A stretch of 64,000 nucleotides of DNA from Novosphingobium sp. Chol11 (GTDB taxonomy: Bacteria > Pseudomonadota > Alphaproteobacteria > Sphingomonadales > Sphingomonadaceae), in contig NZ_OBMU01000001.1 of the NCBI RefSeq assembly GCF_900218065.1, positions 334,336 through 398,335 on the forward strand, read 5' to 3'. Below, piece after piece: positions 9,436 to 17,531 of this stretch (the first letter of the stretch is position 1; every line of letters begins with the position of its first letter). The position numbers and the translations under genes are program-made. The notes beneath the pieces are model-generated. The model was given only the letters and a program-made list of their open reading frames with translations. It made no database searches and was not told the DNA's origin.

Positions 9436-10206
9436 TCAGACGTTGGCCGTATAGCCGGTGGCGGCGTTGCTCCCGCCCTTTGCAGCAAGGCCGGGATGAT
9501 CGATCTTGGCGGAAGAGGTGGCGGTTTTGGGGAACGACGTATCGCCGCCAGCCATGCCGTGCAGCCCTTGGCTCGCGGCCCATATCGCCGCCTGGGTGCG
9601 GTTGGACACGCGCAGTTTGCGGAGTACCGCCTTCACATGGACCTTAACGGTGGCCTCGCTGATCGACAGCTGGCGCGATATGACCTTGTTGGGCAATCCG
9701 GCGATCAGGCGCTGCAATATTTCCATCTCCCGCGCGGAAAGATTGGCGCCGTCGATCGACACGGCATCAGGAACCTCCTCGCAAGTCGTGGCTTGGTCGA
9801 TCAGCTGCTGAGCCAGTTGTGACGGGAAAATCTTTTCTCCAAGCGCTATGAGATCAAGATATCCGCCCAGTCTTTCGCAAGAGAGGTCGTTGATCAGATA
9901 GCCTTCCGCCCCGGCCCGAAAAGCATCCAGCATCGTGTCGAAGTCAAATTTGTTGGCGAGAATGGCGATGCGGGCGGCAGGACATTGCTCGCGCACCTCG
10001 GCAAGGGCAGCGCCGCTCCATTCCCTGTCCTGATCCTCGATCAGCAGCAGCAGACATGCGGGGCAGTCCGTTTCCGAAAGGAGGAACTCATCAAGCTTGG
10101 CGCCCGTATAAAGGATATGGCGGTGCTGGGAGGACAACAGCCGCCGCAAACCTTCCCTGACGATCGAGCTTCCGCCCACAAGCACGACATCTGAAACTAT
10201 TGTCAT
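9436..10206 (-). CDS. LuxR/NarL-type regulator with degenerate receiver domain
   Basis: Probable transcription regulator of the surrounding glycan genes. Residues about 1-125 fold like a NarL receiver (VVLVGGSS..REGLRRLL through GAEGYLINDL). The acidic pair after the first strand is replaced by GG, the phospho-acceptor Asp position reads I or E in LLLLIEDQD, and the conserved Lys is Asn (LINDL). A GerE/LuxR helix-turn-helix follows at about 155-220 (LSAREMEILQRLIAG, SEATVKVHVKAVLRKL). No histidine kinase gene is nearby. It therefore probably does not work by normal phosphorylation. It is read toward the Wzy gene. Confidence 0.88.
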   Translation of the reverse strand: MTIVSDVVLVGGSSIVREGLRRLLSSQHRHILYTGAKLDEFLLSETDCPACLLLLIEDQDREWSGAALAEVREQCPAARIAILANKFDFDTMLDAFRAGAEGYLINDLSCERLGGYLDLIALGEKIFPSQLAQQLIDQATTCEEVPDAVSIDGANLSAREMEILQRLIAGLPNKVISRQLSISEATVKVHVKAVLRKLRVSNRTQAAIWAASQGLHGMAGGDTSFPKTATSSAKIDHPGLAAKGGSNAATGYTANV

Positions 10207-10838
10207 CGTTCGCCTCCCTCAACATCATCGGCACGCCGTGATGGATTGAAATGCAAAAGCACTGCCTGAAGGCGACCCCAATCTTATCGAGCCGGAGAGT
10301 ATCACAACTGCCGATCTGAACAATAGGCGTAACTTTCTGTAAAAACTTAACTTGTATAAAGAATGTTCAGGAGGCGGATCAGGTAAGGTCCTGTCTTTTC
10401 ACATGTTTGGCAAAATGGTTGAAATCATGTGCCGCATTCCATTTTCGCTGCAATATGACCGGGCGGCATAGACCAAGTGTCCGATTCGTTTGTGACAGCA
10501 TCAAAGGACCACCGGCGTTATTAGGCGCATCCGGGCGTTCGGAAGATCGCGGTGCCAACACCGCGTGGGCTGCTGTCAATTAGCCAAAAGATTTACTCCG
10601 ACCTCATCCGGTAAATCATTCGGGCTGCCAGCGTCGGGAATTCTGCTCCTTCGGCCATCGCTGGCGCCCATTTTCTGCCACTAGGGATGATAGCTGTCTG
10701 GTTCATTGCGGGTGAAACCCAAGTCGTTACCGTTTGGCGGTGACTTGAACGATCACGCTCTGCATGCCGCGAAGATGTCTTCGACCTATGCGGTGCGCGA
10801 TCGTCGAAGGTCTTTTCTTGAACCGCAAGGGTTTTGCT
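10207..10838. other. Long intergenic region between divergent regulator and dehydratase genes
   Basis: About 630 bases without a convincing gene. It separates the minus-strand LuxR gene from the plus-strand dehydratase and so should hold both promoters. A relatively A/T-rich segment lies at about 10320-10370 (cgtaactttctgtaaaa, ttaacttgtataaag). An imperfect inverted repeat at 10720-10747 is listed separately. A 66-codon frame at 10379-10579 has no recognisable protein character and is not supported. Confidence 0.5.
10720..10747. promoter_or_regulatory. Inverted repeat upstream of dehydratase gene
   Basis: CAAGTC at 10720-10725 pairs with GACTTG at 10742-10747, and inside it ACCG pairs with CGGT around a TTTGG loop, with a three-base bulge on one arm. 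It lies about 90 bases before the dehydratase ATG. It could be an operator for the divergently encoded LuxR-type regulator or a leader hairpin; this is inference from position only. Confidence 0.35.
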
Positions 10839-12920
10839 ATGGATGCGAGCGCACCGCCCGCTGGATCTGACCCAATTCTCGACGACGGCGTGGACCTGCG
10901 GGAAAATGTGCCCGCTGGCGCGCCGGTTTGGGCGATATTGCTCCATGATCTGCTGACACGGCCGACCGGCTTCCCTGGTCCTGCGCGTTTTGCAGCGCTG
11001 ATGCTGATCGATGCATCATTGATCCTGATCACCTTGCTTGCGGTGGTCATGACCATGCCGGGGACGGTTTCGACGGCCTTCCATGATCGCCCCAGCCTCA
11101 TGTTCTTCTTCAGCCTGGTGGCGGTGTTCACCCTTTGCCTGACGGGCCTTTATTGGCGGAGCTGGCGCTTCCTCTCCTTTGGCGACGGCATCACCTTGTC
11201 GACGGCGGTGGCCGGAGGCGCGGCGGCCGCCTGGGGGATGTGCCTGATCCTCTCCGCCAAGATCAGGGCTGCTCCGCTGGAGGCGGTCGGCTTTGCTCTG
11301 CTGCACTCCGCCCTGTTGCTGGTCGCCATGATCGGCGTGCGAACGGTGCGCCGTGGCCTGCGCGAATTTGCCCTTGCCCATATCGTGCCGCCGGGCGGCA
11401 GCCACAATATCCTGCTGCTCGGCGAGCTCGACTGGATCCGGTCGCTCATCGACATGCTGCGCGCCGAACGCACGAACCGGTTCAATGTCGTGGGTGCTCT
11501 CACCTTCGACAGCCGCGAGACGAGGCTGCAGATCGCGGGTGTCCCCGTGCTCGGGTCACCCGACAAGCTGCCCCAGATCGTGGAAACGCTGGCGACACGC
11601 GGGCTGAAGCCCGAGAGCCTTGTCATCCGCGGCGACAAGACGATGCCGCGCCGCTCCTTCTCCCATCTGGTCAAGCTGGCGGACCAGTGCGACCTTACCG
11701 TCGCCCATGCCAACGACCTGCAGAAAACGAAGGATGGGGAACCGCGCATCGAGATCAAGCAGTTCGAGCTGGCCGACCTGCTCGGCCGTCCCGAAGTGTC
11801 CCTCCAACGCAATATCGTCGACCGGCTGATCCGTGGCCGCCGGATATTGGTCACTGGGGCAGGCGGCACGATCGGCGGCGAACTGGTGCGCCAGATCGCA
11901 ACCTTCCGCCCAGCGGAGATCGTGCTGCTCGACCATTCGGAGTTCAATCTCTACACGATCGAGATGCAGGTGCGGGACAAGTTTCCCGAGGTCATCTGCC
12001 GCCCTGAACTCTGCTCGATCCGTGATCGCGCGGCGCTCAATGACGTCTTCGAGCGCCATCAGCCTGAAGTCGTCTTCCATGCGGCCGCGCTCAAGCATGT
12101 GCCGATCGTCGAGGCTAACCCCTGCGAGGGCGCACACACCAATGTGCTTGGCACGCGCAACGTCGCCGATGCGGTCTGCGCCTATGGCGCGCTTGCGATG
12201 ATCCAGGTGTCGACCGACAAGGCGGTCAATCCCGTCGGTGTCATGGGCACGACCAAGCGCCTGGGCGAACTTTATTGCCAGGCCCTCGACCTCATTGGTC
12301 AGTGCGATCCGGACAGTCCGCGCTTCATGACCGTCCGGTTCGGCAATGTGCTGGGTTCCAGCGGCTCTCTCGTGCCCCTGCTGCAACAGCAGATGGCCGC
12401 CGGAAAGCCGCTCACCATAACGCATCCTGACATCAAGCGCTATTTCATGACCGTCGGCGAAGCTGTGCAGCTCATCCTGCAGAGCAGTGCCCGCGCGATG
12501 GAAACGAATATCGACCGCGGCACGATTTTCGTCCTCGACATGGGCGAGCCGATCAAGATCGTCGATATCGCGCGCAGGATGATCCGCCTTGCGGGGCTGC
12601 GTCCGGACATCGACGTGCCCATCAAGTTCGTCGGCCTGCGCCCGGGCGAGAAGCTCTACGAGGAACTGTTCGACACGACCGAGGAACAGCTTCGCTCCAC
12701 CATTCCTGGCGTCATCGAGGCCAGTCCTTGCCCCGTGCCGTTGGAAAAGCTGGTCAACGCCTTCACCGAATTGGCGAGCCTGATCCATGCCCATGATGAG
12801 GATGGGGTTCGCGACCTGATGAAGGAATTGCTGCGCGCGCCCGCCCAATCCACCTGGGCCAAGACGCTGCGCGAACTGACCCGCGAAATCGATCTTGTGG
12901 GCAAGGCTGCGAATGAATGA
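10839..12920 (+). CDS. Membrane-anchored nucleotide-sugar dehydratase/epimerase (PglF/CapD/WbpM family)
   Basis: Expected to convert UDP-GlcNAc (or a relative) to a 4-keto-6-deoxy sugar, the entry step for amino-deoxysugars. It has 693 residues: four N-terminal membrane helices (about residues 40-160), a CoA-binding-like domain, then the SDR domain with NAD motif VTGAGGTIGGE at about residue 338. The active-site region STDKAVNPVGVMGTTKR lies at about 457. I chose the ATG at 10839 (MDASAPPAG) with GCAAGGG upstream; an upstream ATG at 10764 is less plausible. The stop overlaps the aminotransferase start (ATGA), a coupled pair like PglF-PglE. The exact substrate is not determined by sequence. 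Confidence 0.9.
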   Translation: MDASAPPAGSDPILDDGVDLRENVPAGAPVWAILLHDLLTRPTGFPGPARFAALMLIDASLILITLLAVVMTMPGTVSTAFHDRPSLMFFFSLVAVFTLCLTGLYWRSWRFLSFGDGITLSTAVAGGAAAAWGMCLILSAKIRAAPLEAVGFALLHSALLLVAMIGVRTVRRGLREFALAHIVPPGGSHNILLLGELDWIRSLIDMLRAERTNRFNVVGALTFDSRETRLQIAGVPVLGSPDKLPQIVETLATRGLKPESLVIRGDKTMPRRSFSHLVKLADQCDLTVAHANDLQKTKDGEPRIEIKQFELADLLGRPEVSLQRNIVDRLIRGRRILVTGAGGTIGGELVRQIATFRPAEIVLLDHSEFNLYTIEMQVRDKFPEVICRPELCSIRDRAALNDVFERHQPEVVFHAAALKHVPIVEANPCEGAHTNVLGTRNVADAVCAYGALAMIQVSTDKAVNPVGVMGTTKRLGELYCQALDLIGQCDPDSPRFMTVRFGNVLGSSGSLVPLLQQQMAAGKPLTITHPDIKRYFMTVGEAVQLILQSSARAMETNIDRGTIFVLDMGEPIKIVDIARRMIRLAGLRPDIDVPIKFVGLRPGEKLYEELFDTTEEQLRSTIPGVIEASPCPVPLEKLVNAFTELASLIHAHDEDGVRDLMKELLRAPAQSTWAKTLRELTREIDLVGKAANE

Positions 12921-14242
12921 CGGACTGCGCTCCAGACGCTCCGGCTCGCAGCCGTCCCAAAGATCAGCGTGAGGGCTGGAAGTCGATGAACCAGATTGTC
13001 CAAAATCGTGAGATCAGTGGCGCGAGGCCTTTGGCTGCGCCGTTCCCGCCGCCCGAGCAGCGCTGGCCGCAATATGAGCAGGACGAAATCGACGCAGTCG
13101 TCCATGTATTGCAAAGCGGTCGGGTCAATTCGCTGGTGCATGGCGATGAGTGCCGCGCGTTCGAGCGGGAGTTTGCCGACTATTGCGGCATGCCCCACGC
13201 CATATCGCTGGCGAACGGCACGCTCGCGCTGGAGCTCGCGTTTCGCGCTCTGGACGTTGGGCCCGGCGACGAGGTGATCGTGCCGGCACGCAGCTTCTTC
13301 GCGAGCGCTTCGGCAGTAGCTGCTGTCGGGGCGGTGCCCGTATTCGCCGACATAGACCGGAATAGCCAAACCATAGATCCCGCCGCCGTCATTCCGCTGA
13401 TCAATGAGCGGACAAGGGCGATACTGTGCGTGCATCTGGCGGGCTGGCCATGCGACATGGACGGGCTGTTGGCCATTGCGGATCGACATGGCCTGTGGCT
13501 TGTCGAGGACTGTGCCCAGGCGCATGGCGCGGCGATCCGGGGAAAGATGGCGGGTTCCTTCGGCCATGCCTCCGCCTTCTCCTTCTGCACCGACAAGATC
13601 ATGTCGACAGGTGGCGAGGGCGGGATGCTGCTGCTGAAGGATGAAGCCCATTGGGAACGAGCCTGGGCCTATAAGGACCATGGCAAGAATGTCGCGATGC
13701 TCAGCGCCCCGTCGGCTGGCAATGCCTTCCGCTATTTGCACGAAAGTTTCGGCACCAACTGGCGGTTAACGGAGATGCAGGCCGCGATCGGCCGGGCCCA
13801 GCTGCGCAAGCTGCCATCCTGGCTGGCCCGCCGCCGCGCCAATGCCGCCATTCTGCGCGCAGGCTTGAGCAGCCACCCGCTGATCGCGCTTCCGCAGGTG
13901 CCCCACGGGGTCGAACATGCCTATTATAAATTCTATCTGCTGCTCGATCCAGCGGTGGCGCGATCCGAGGTGATCGCGGCGCTCGCGCGGCGCGGCATTC
14001 CGGCGGGGACGGGTTCCTGCCCGGACATGTCGCGCGAGTTGGCGGTGCGCAACAGCGCCCATCCCAATCTGCGGCCGCTCCCCGTCGCTGCCGAGATAGG
14101 CGAGCGCAGTCTCATGCTTCCGGTGGACCATCTTCTCGGAGAAGCGGCGATGCACTTCATGATCGAGACGTTGCTGGAAGCAATCGGCGATGAAGGCGGG
14201 AAATTATCGTTACTGAACAAGCAACTATACAGCAGCAATTGA
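12917..14242 (+). CDS. DegT/DnrJ/EryC1/StrS-family sugar aminotransferase
   Basis: PLP enzyme that would transaminate the 4-keto sugar made by the preceding dehydratase. The 441-residue protein shows the family layout: SLANGTLALELAFRAL near 95-110, GDEVIVPARSFFAS, the PLP-contacting Asp in LVEDCAQAHGA, and the Schiff-base Lys in FSFCTDKIMSTGGEGG (about residue 226). The ATG at 12917 overlaps the previous stop by four bases; an internal ATG at 12986 (MNQIVQNRE) is a possible alternative start because the first 23 residues look unstructured. PglE/perosamine-synthase-like function is inferred from pairing. Confidence 0.9.
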   Translation: MTDCAPDAPARSRPKDQREGWKSMNQIVQNREISGARPLAAPFPPPEQRWPQYEQDEIDAVVHVLQSGRVNSLVHGDECRAFEREFADYCGMPHAISLANGTLALELAFRALDVGPGDEVIVPARSFFASASAVAAVGAVPVFADIDRNSQTIDPAAVIPLINERTRAILCVHLAGWPCDMDGLLAIADRHGLWLVEDCAQAHGAAIRGKMAGSFGHASAFSFCTDKIMSTGGEGGMLLLKDEAHWERAWAYKDHGKNVAMLSAPSAGNAFRYLHESFGTNWRLTEMQAAIGRAQLRKLPSWLARRRANAAILRAGLSSHPLIALPQVPHGVEHAYYKFYLLLDPAVARSEVIAALARRGIPAGTGSCPDMSRELAVRNSAHPNLRPLPVAAEIGERSLMLPVDHLLGEAAMHFMIETLLEAIGDEGGKLSLLNKQLYSSN

Positions 14243-14311
14243 CTTGAACTTATTTCTGTTCTGAAACTGAAACAAAATGGCCAGAGATGGTCAGAGATAT
14301 GGGAGGTGGTC

Positions 14312-14878
14312 ATGCGGATCGTCCAGTCTTTCGGCATTTCCCTCATGCTGGCCCTTTCGGCCTGTGCAGGCTCGGTTGGCGGACTGCCCGCCGTTTCCAC
14401 CGCTAACGCTGATCAGTACAGGTTGGGGCCGGGCGATGAGCTTCGCGTCATCATCCCCGGCCTGACGGAGATCGAAAATGGCACGGCTTTCGTTGTCAAC
14501 GATCGCGGAGAACTGACGCTGCCGCTGATGGGCGGGATTCCGGTCAAGGGCTCGACGATACCCGAACTGGAGCAGCGGGTCGCTGCCCTGCTGGTGGAAA
14601 AGAGGCTGATGGTGTCGCCTGCCGTCAGCATTCAGCCTGTGAAGCTGCGTCCCATCTATATTCTTGGCGAAGTGCGCAGCCCAGGTGAATATCCTTATCG
14701 GCCGGGCATGACTGTCGTCACGGCTGTGTCGGTGGCCGGCGGCTACACCTTCCGCGCCAACAAGAACACTGTCGCCATCATCCGTCAGGTGGATGGGCAG
14801 GCATCCACCGCCAAGGCATCCGAAAATACGCCGATCCAACCGGGTGACACCATCAAAGTCGTGGAGAAATGGTTTTGA
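14312..14878 (+). CDS. Short OPX polysaccharide export lipoprotein (Wza/GumB-like, lacking the outer-membrane helix)
   Basis: Periplasmic export component of 188 residues. It has a lipoprotein signal with LSAC (Cys18), a polysaccharide-export domain beginning YRLGPGDELRVI at about residue 38, and one SLBB-type repeat beginning RPIYILGEVRSPGEYPY. It stops shortly after that, much shorter than Wza (about 380), so it has no C-terminal outer-membrane barrel helix. The ATG at 14312 follows GGGAGG by 5 bases, preferred over GTG at 14306. The next gene, an outer-membrane beta-barrel, overlaps by 10 bases, suggesting the two together form the export channel. Confidence 0.9.
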   Translation: MRIVQSFGISLMLALSACAGSVGGLPAVSTANADQYRLGPGDELRVIIPGLTEIENGTAFVVNDRGELTLPLMGGIPVKGSTIPELEQRVAALLVEKRLMVSPAVSIQPVKLRPIYILGEVRSPGEYPYRPGMTVVTAVSVAGGYTFRANKNTVAIIRQVDGQASTAKASENTPIQPGDTIKVVEKWF

Positions 14879-16101
14879 CAGCAGCACGCCTCCTCCCATT
14901 CTGCTCCTGCATCATCCTTGCGGGGACCGCATTGCCAGCGGCCGCTCAGCAACTGGACAGGGCCACGCCGCTGCTGGAAACACCCGAGGAATATGAGGCA
15001 AAAGCAGTCCAGTTGGGGAGGATTTCGGCTTATCTCGGCGCGGACGTCCGGCTGGAATATGATTCCAACATCTATGCGCTGCCTTCGGACAAGATAGATG
15101 ATGAGCGCCTGACCATCTCGCCCTGGCTCAACCTGCGACTGAGTGACGACAAGTTCCAGCTGTCCGCGCAGGCGCGGGGCGTCGTTCGGCGCTATTTCAA
15201 AAATGAGTCTGAAAACTCCGAAGGCATCAACGCAAGCCTCGGCGGCGTATACAATCTGTCGGGCAGCGACGCGATCAGCGCCAATGTTGGCTGGACACGG
15301 CTGGTCGAAGACCGGGGTGAACCTGAAGCACGGCTTGGAACCGGCACCCCACCGCGCAAATATGACATATGGCAGGGCGACCTTGGCTATACGCATCGCG
15401 GCGCTCGCTTCACCGTCGGGGTGAAGGGGAGTGCGCTCAAGAATAATGCGCTTGCCTCGGTCGATGCCGAGCGCGACTATGATCAATATTCCGGCTCCGC
15501 CCGCCTCGGCTATCGGCTCAGCGGAATGATGGACGTCTTTGGCGAGGCCTTTTACACCGCCAGAAACTTCCGGCTGGCCGTAGATGCGTCGGGTGTCGAT
15601 CGCGACTCCAAGACTTATGGCGCACGCGGCGGCATCTCCTTTGAACCGGGTGGGCTGATCCGCGGCGAGGCGGCGATCGGCGTGTTCCGCTTCAATCCCG
15701 ACGATCCCCGGTTCGACAGCCGCACCGGCCTTTCCGTGTCGGCGGGACTCATCTACACGCCTGCGCCGCGCTGGGCGGTCACGCTCGACGGTTTCCGGGG
15801 CGATGTCGCCACGGTCCGAAACGGCGCGCAGTCGCGAACCGACACGCGCGTGCGGTTGGGGGTACAGAATGAAATATACCATAACATACGCTGGCAAGCT
15901 TCCGTTGTGTATCGCCGCAGCAACTTCATCGGCACCAGCCAGAAGGAGCGCACCATTGCGGGCGTGGCCGAAATCGAATATCTGCTGAACCGCAATATTT
16001 CGTTCGCCTTGACTGGCCGTATTGCAAACCGAGACAGCAGCAGAGCGTTCGACGATTTCGATCGCACTATCCTCGGCGCGGAAATCCGCCTGCAATATTG
16101 A
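14869..16101 (+). CDS. Outer-membrane beta-barrel protein (BBP2-like)
   Basis: The 410-residue protein has a signal peptide (cleavage likely after LPAAA, about residue 25) followed by alternating amphipathic strands rich in aromatic residues, ending in IRLQY with a terminal aromatic as in integral outer-membrane proteins. The phrase LGADVRLEYDSNIYA and repeated strand pairs resemble the putative beta-barrel porin 2 family found in exopolysaccharide loci. It overlaps the OPX gene by 10 bases, so it is probably translated with it. I infer that it supplies the outer-membrane pore that the short OPX protein lacks. Confidence 0.82.
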   Translation: MVLTAARLLPFCSCIILAGTALPAAAQQLDRATPLLETPEEYEAKAVQLGRISAYLGADVRLEYDSNIYALPSDKIDDERLTISPWLNLRLSDDKFQLSAQARGVVRRYFKNESENSEGINASLGGVYNLSGSDAISANVGWTRLVEDRGEPEARLGTGTPPRKYDIWQGDLGYTHRGARFTVGVKGSALKNNALASVDAERDYDQYSGSARLGYRLSGMMDVFGEAFYTARNFRLAVDASGVDRDSKTYGARGGISFEPGGLIRGEAAIGVFRFNPDDPRFDSRTGLSVSAGLIYTPAPRWAVTLDGFRGDVATVRNGAQSRTDTRVRLGVQNEIYHNIRWQASVVYRRSNFIGTSQKERTIAGVAEIEYLLNRNISFALTGRIANRDSSRAFDDFDRTILGAEIRLQY

Positions 16102-16112
16102 TAGCAGAAGCG

Positions 16113-17531
16113 TCAGCGGATCTGCCGACCGGCCATGACCTCGCGATGGGCGAAATCGAGAAATTCGTCCAGGTTCAGCCATTTATCATGATCGGCATCC
16201 TGCCAGGCGTCGTTTTTCCTGGGATCCATGCCGTTGACCCGTTCCCAACTGTCCGCCATTCCGTCCTCGTCCAGGTCGGCATAGGGCGTGCCCGGCGCGA
16301 TCGCCGGTAAGGGGCGAGGGCCCGCCTGCATTGCGGGGTCCTGCAGGATCGTGCCCTTGCGCTCGCGCACTTCCGACACGGTCCGCAGGTCCAATGCGTC
16401 GCGCGGAAAAGCCCCCGCGCCTCCCAAGGCCTGGGCATAAGCCTCATCAGCTGAGATCACCCGGACGCTCAAAGGACATGCCGGGCGTTTCACCAGGGCG
16501 ATGTCGACATCCTTGGTGTTGAGCCGCGAAACACGGTCCAGCTTGTTACCCTCCAGGAAGACCTGAGATATGCCCGGATTGTCATAAACCACGCGATCCA
16601 CCGCAGCGATATCGTCCCTGCTATTGGGTCCTCTCTTGTAATAATTGCTAACGAGATTGACCGCCGAACCTCCAAAGCTCTCATGAACTTCGGTGAATTG
16701 GGATTGGGCATTGTAAAGAAGGTTGTTGACTATCTCTATACAGGAGCCGGGCATGAAGTTCACGTCCGGATTACGGTCACCATTATGCGCGCAAATATTG
16801 CGGATGAAGCTGATCTTCTGTGGCTTTTCCGGATGAGAGGCGAGCAGCGCGCATTTGTCGTGCTTGGGAATGCCCTGGGTAAAGATCGAATTGGAAATGG
16901 TGATATTGTCGTTGAAGAGGAAGCCCGTCATGATCTGGTCCTGGGCCCAGGCGCCGCTGACATGATCGAATATCACATTGCGGCTGTTCTCGAAGGTGAA
17001 AGAGCCATTGCTGCCGCGATGAACACCATTGAGGTCGGTACGAACACGAATATGGCGGATGACAACATCATGGGTGTCCTTGGCCACGATAGGGGTAAAG
17101 CCGTCCTCTCCGCCGCCATGGGTGATGATTACTCCGCCCCCAGGCGCAGTCTGCCCTGCGATTGTGATGAATGGATTGCGGATCGTTGGGCGCTGGGTGG
17201 TGAAGCGGATCACGCCGCTTACCCGGAAAATGCAGGTTCGCGGCCCCTTGGCATCGATGCATTCGCGCAGGGACCCGGGGCCATGATCCGCCAAGGTCGT
17301 CACGGGCATGATCCTGCCGCCGCGTCCGCCGCGCGAACGGCGGCCGAAGCCCTCGGCTCCCGGAAAGGCTTCCGCGCCCGCCACTTCGGGCAGTACCGAT
17401 GACCCATTCACATCACTGTCAGCGCCTTGTCCGGTCTGAAGGCTGAACAAGTCGGGCGGCGCGACGAATGGCGTGATCAGCAACGTGGCAATGCTGACGC
17501 CCAGAACCGCGGTCGCATTCTGGCTTACCAC
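16113..17531 (-). CDS. Pectate-lyase-like right-handed beta-helix protein with C-terminal calcium-loop region
   Basis: Probable secreted polysaccharide lyase acting on the cell's own or a related polysaccharide. N-terminal hydrophobic signal (about 8-24), then GAEGFGRRSRGGRGG and the PelC-type entry TTLADHGPGSLRECI. A parallel beta-helix follows (ITIAGQTAPGGGVIITHG, VIRHIRVRTD). Near the C terminus two Asp-rich loops, DLDEDGMADSWE and DADHDKWLNLDEF, resemble EF-hand or thrombospondin type 3 calcium loops. Start is GTG at 17531, overlapping the stop of the upstream glycosyltransferase. Sphingan loci often carry such a lyase (compare GelR). The substrate is unknown. Confidence 0.82.
   Translation of the reverse strand: MVSQNATAVLGVSIATLLITPFVAPPDLFSLQTGQGADSDVNGSSVLPEVAGAEAFPGAEGFGRRSRGGRGGRIMPVTTLADHGPGSLRECIDAKGPRTCIFRVSGVIRFTTQRPTIRNPFITIAGQTAPGGGVIITHGGGEDGFTPIVAKDTHDVVIRHIRVRTDLNGVHRGSNGSFTFENSRNVIFDHVSGAWAQDQIMTGFLFNDNITISNSIFTQGIPKHDKCALLASHPEKPQKISFIRNICAHNGDRNPDVNFMPGSCIEIVNNLLYNAQSQFTEVHESFGGSAVNLVSNYYKRGPNSRDDIAAVDRVVYDNPGISQVFLEGNKLDRVSRLNTKDVDIALVKRPACPLSVRVISADEAYAQALGGAGAFPRDALDLRTVSEVRERKGTILQDPAMQAGPRPLPAIAPGTPYADLDEDGMADSWERVNGMDPRKNDAWQDADHDKWLNLDEFLDFAHREVMAGRQIR

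Noticed and set aside
10379-10579. 66-codon minus-strand frame in the long gap after the LuxR gene
   Set aside because: No ribosome site, no hydrophobic or domain pattern; better explained as non-coding promoter DNA.
11556-12848. Minus-strand frame of 430 codons opposite the dehydratase gene
   Set aside because: Lies wholly within a conserved SDR domain on the other strand; no recognisable protein features.
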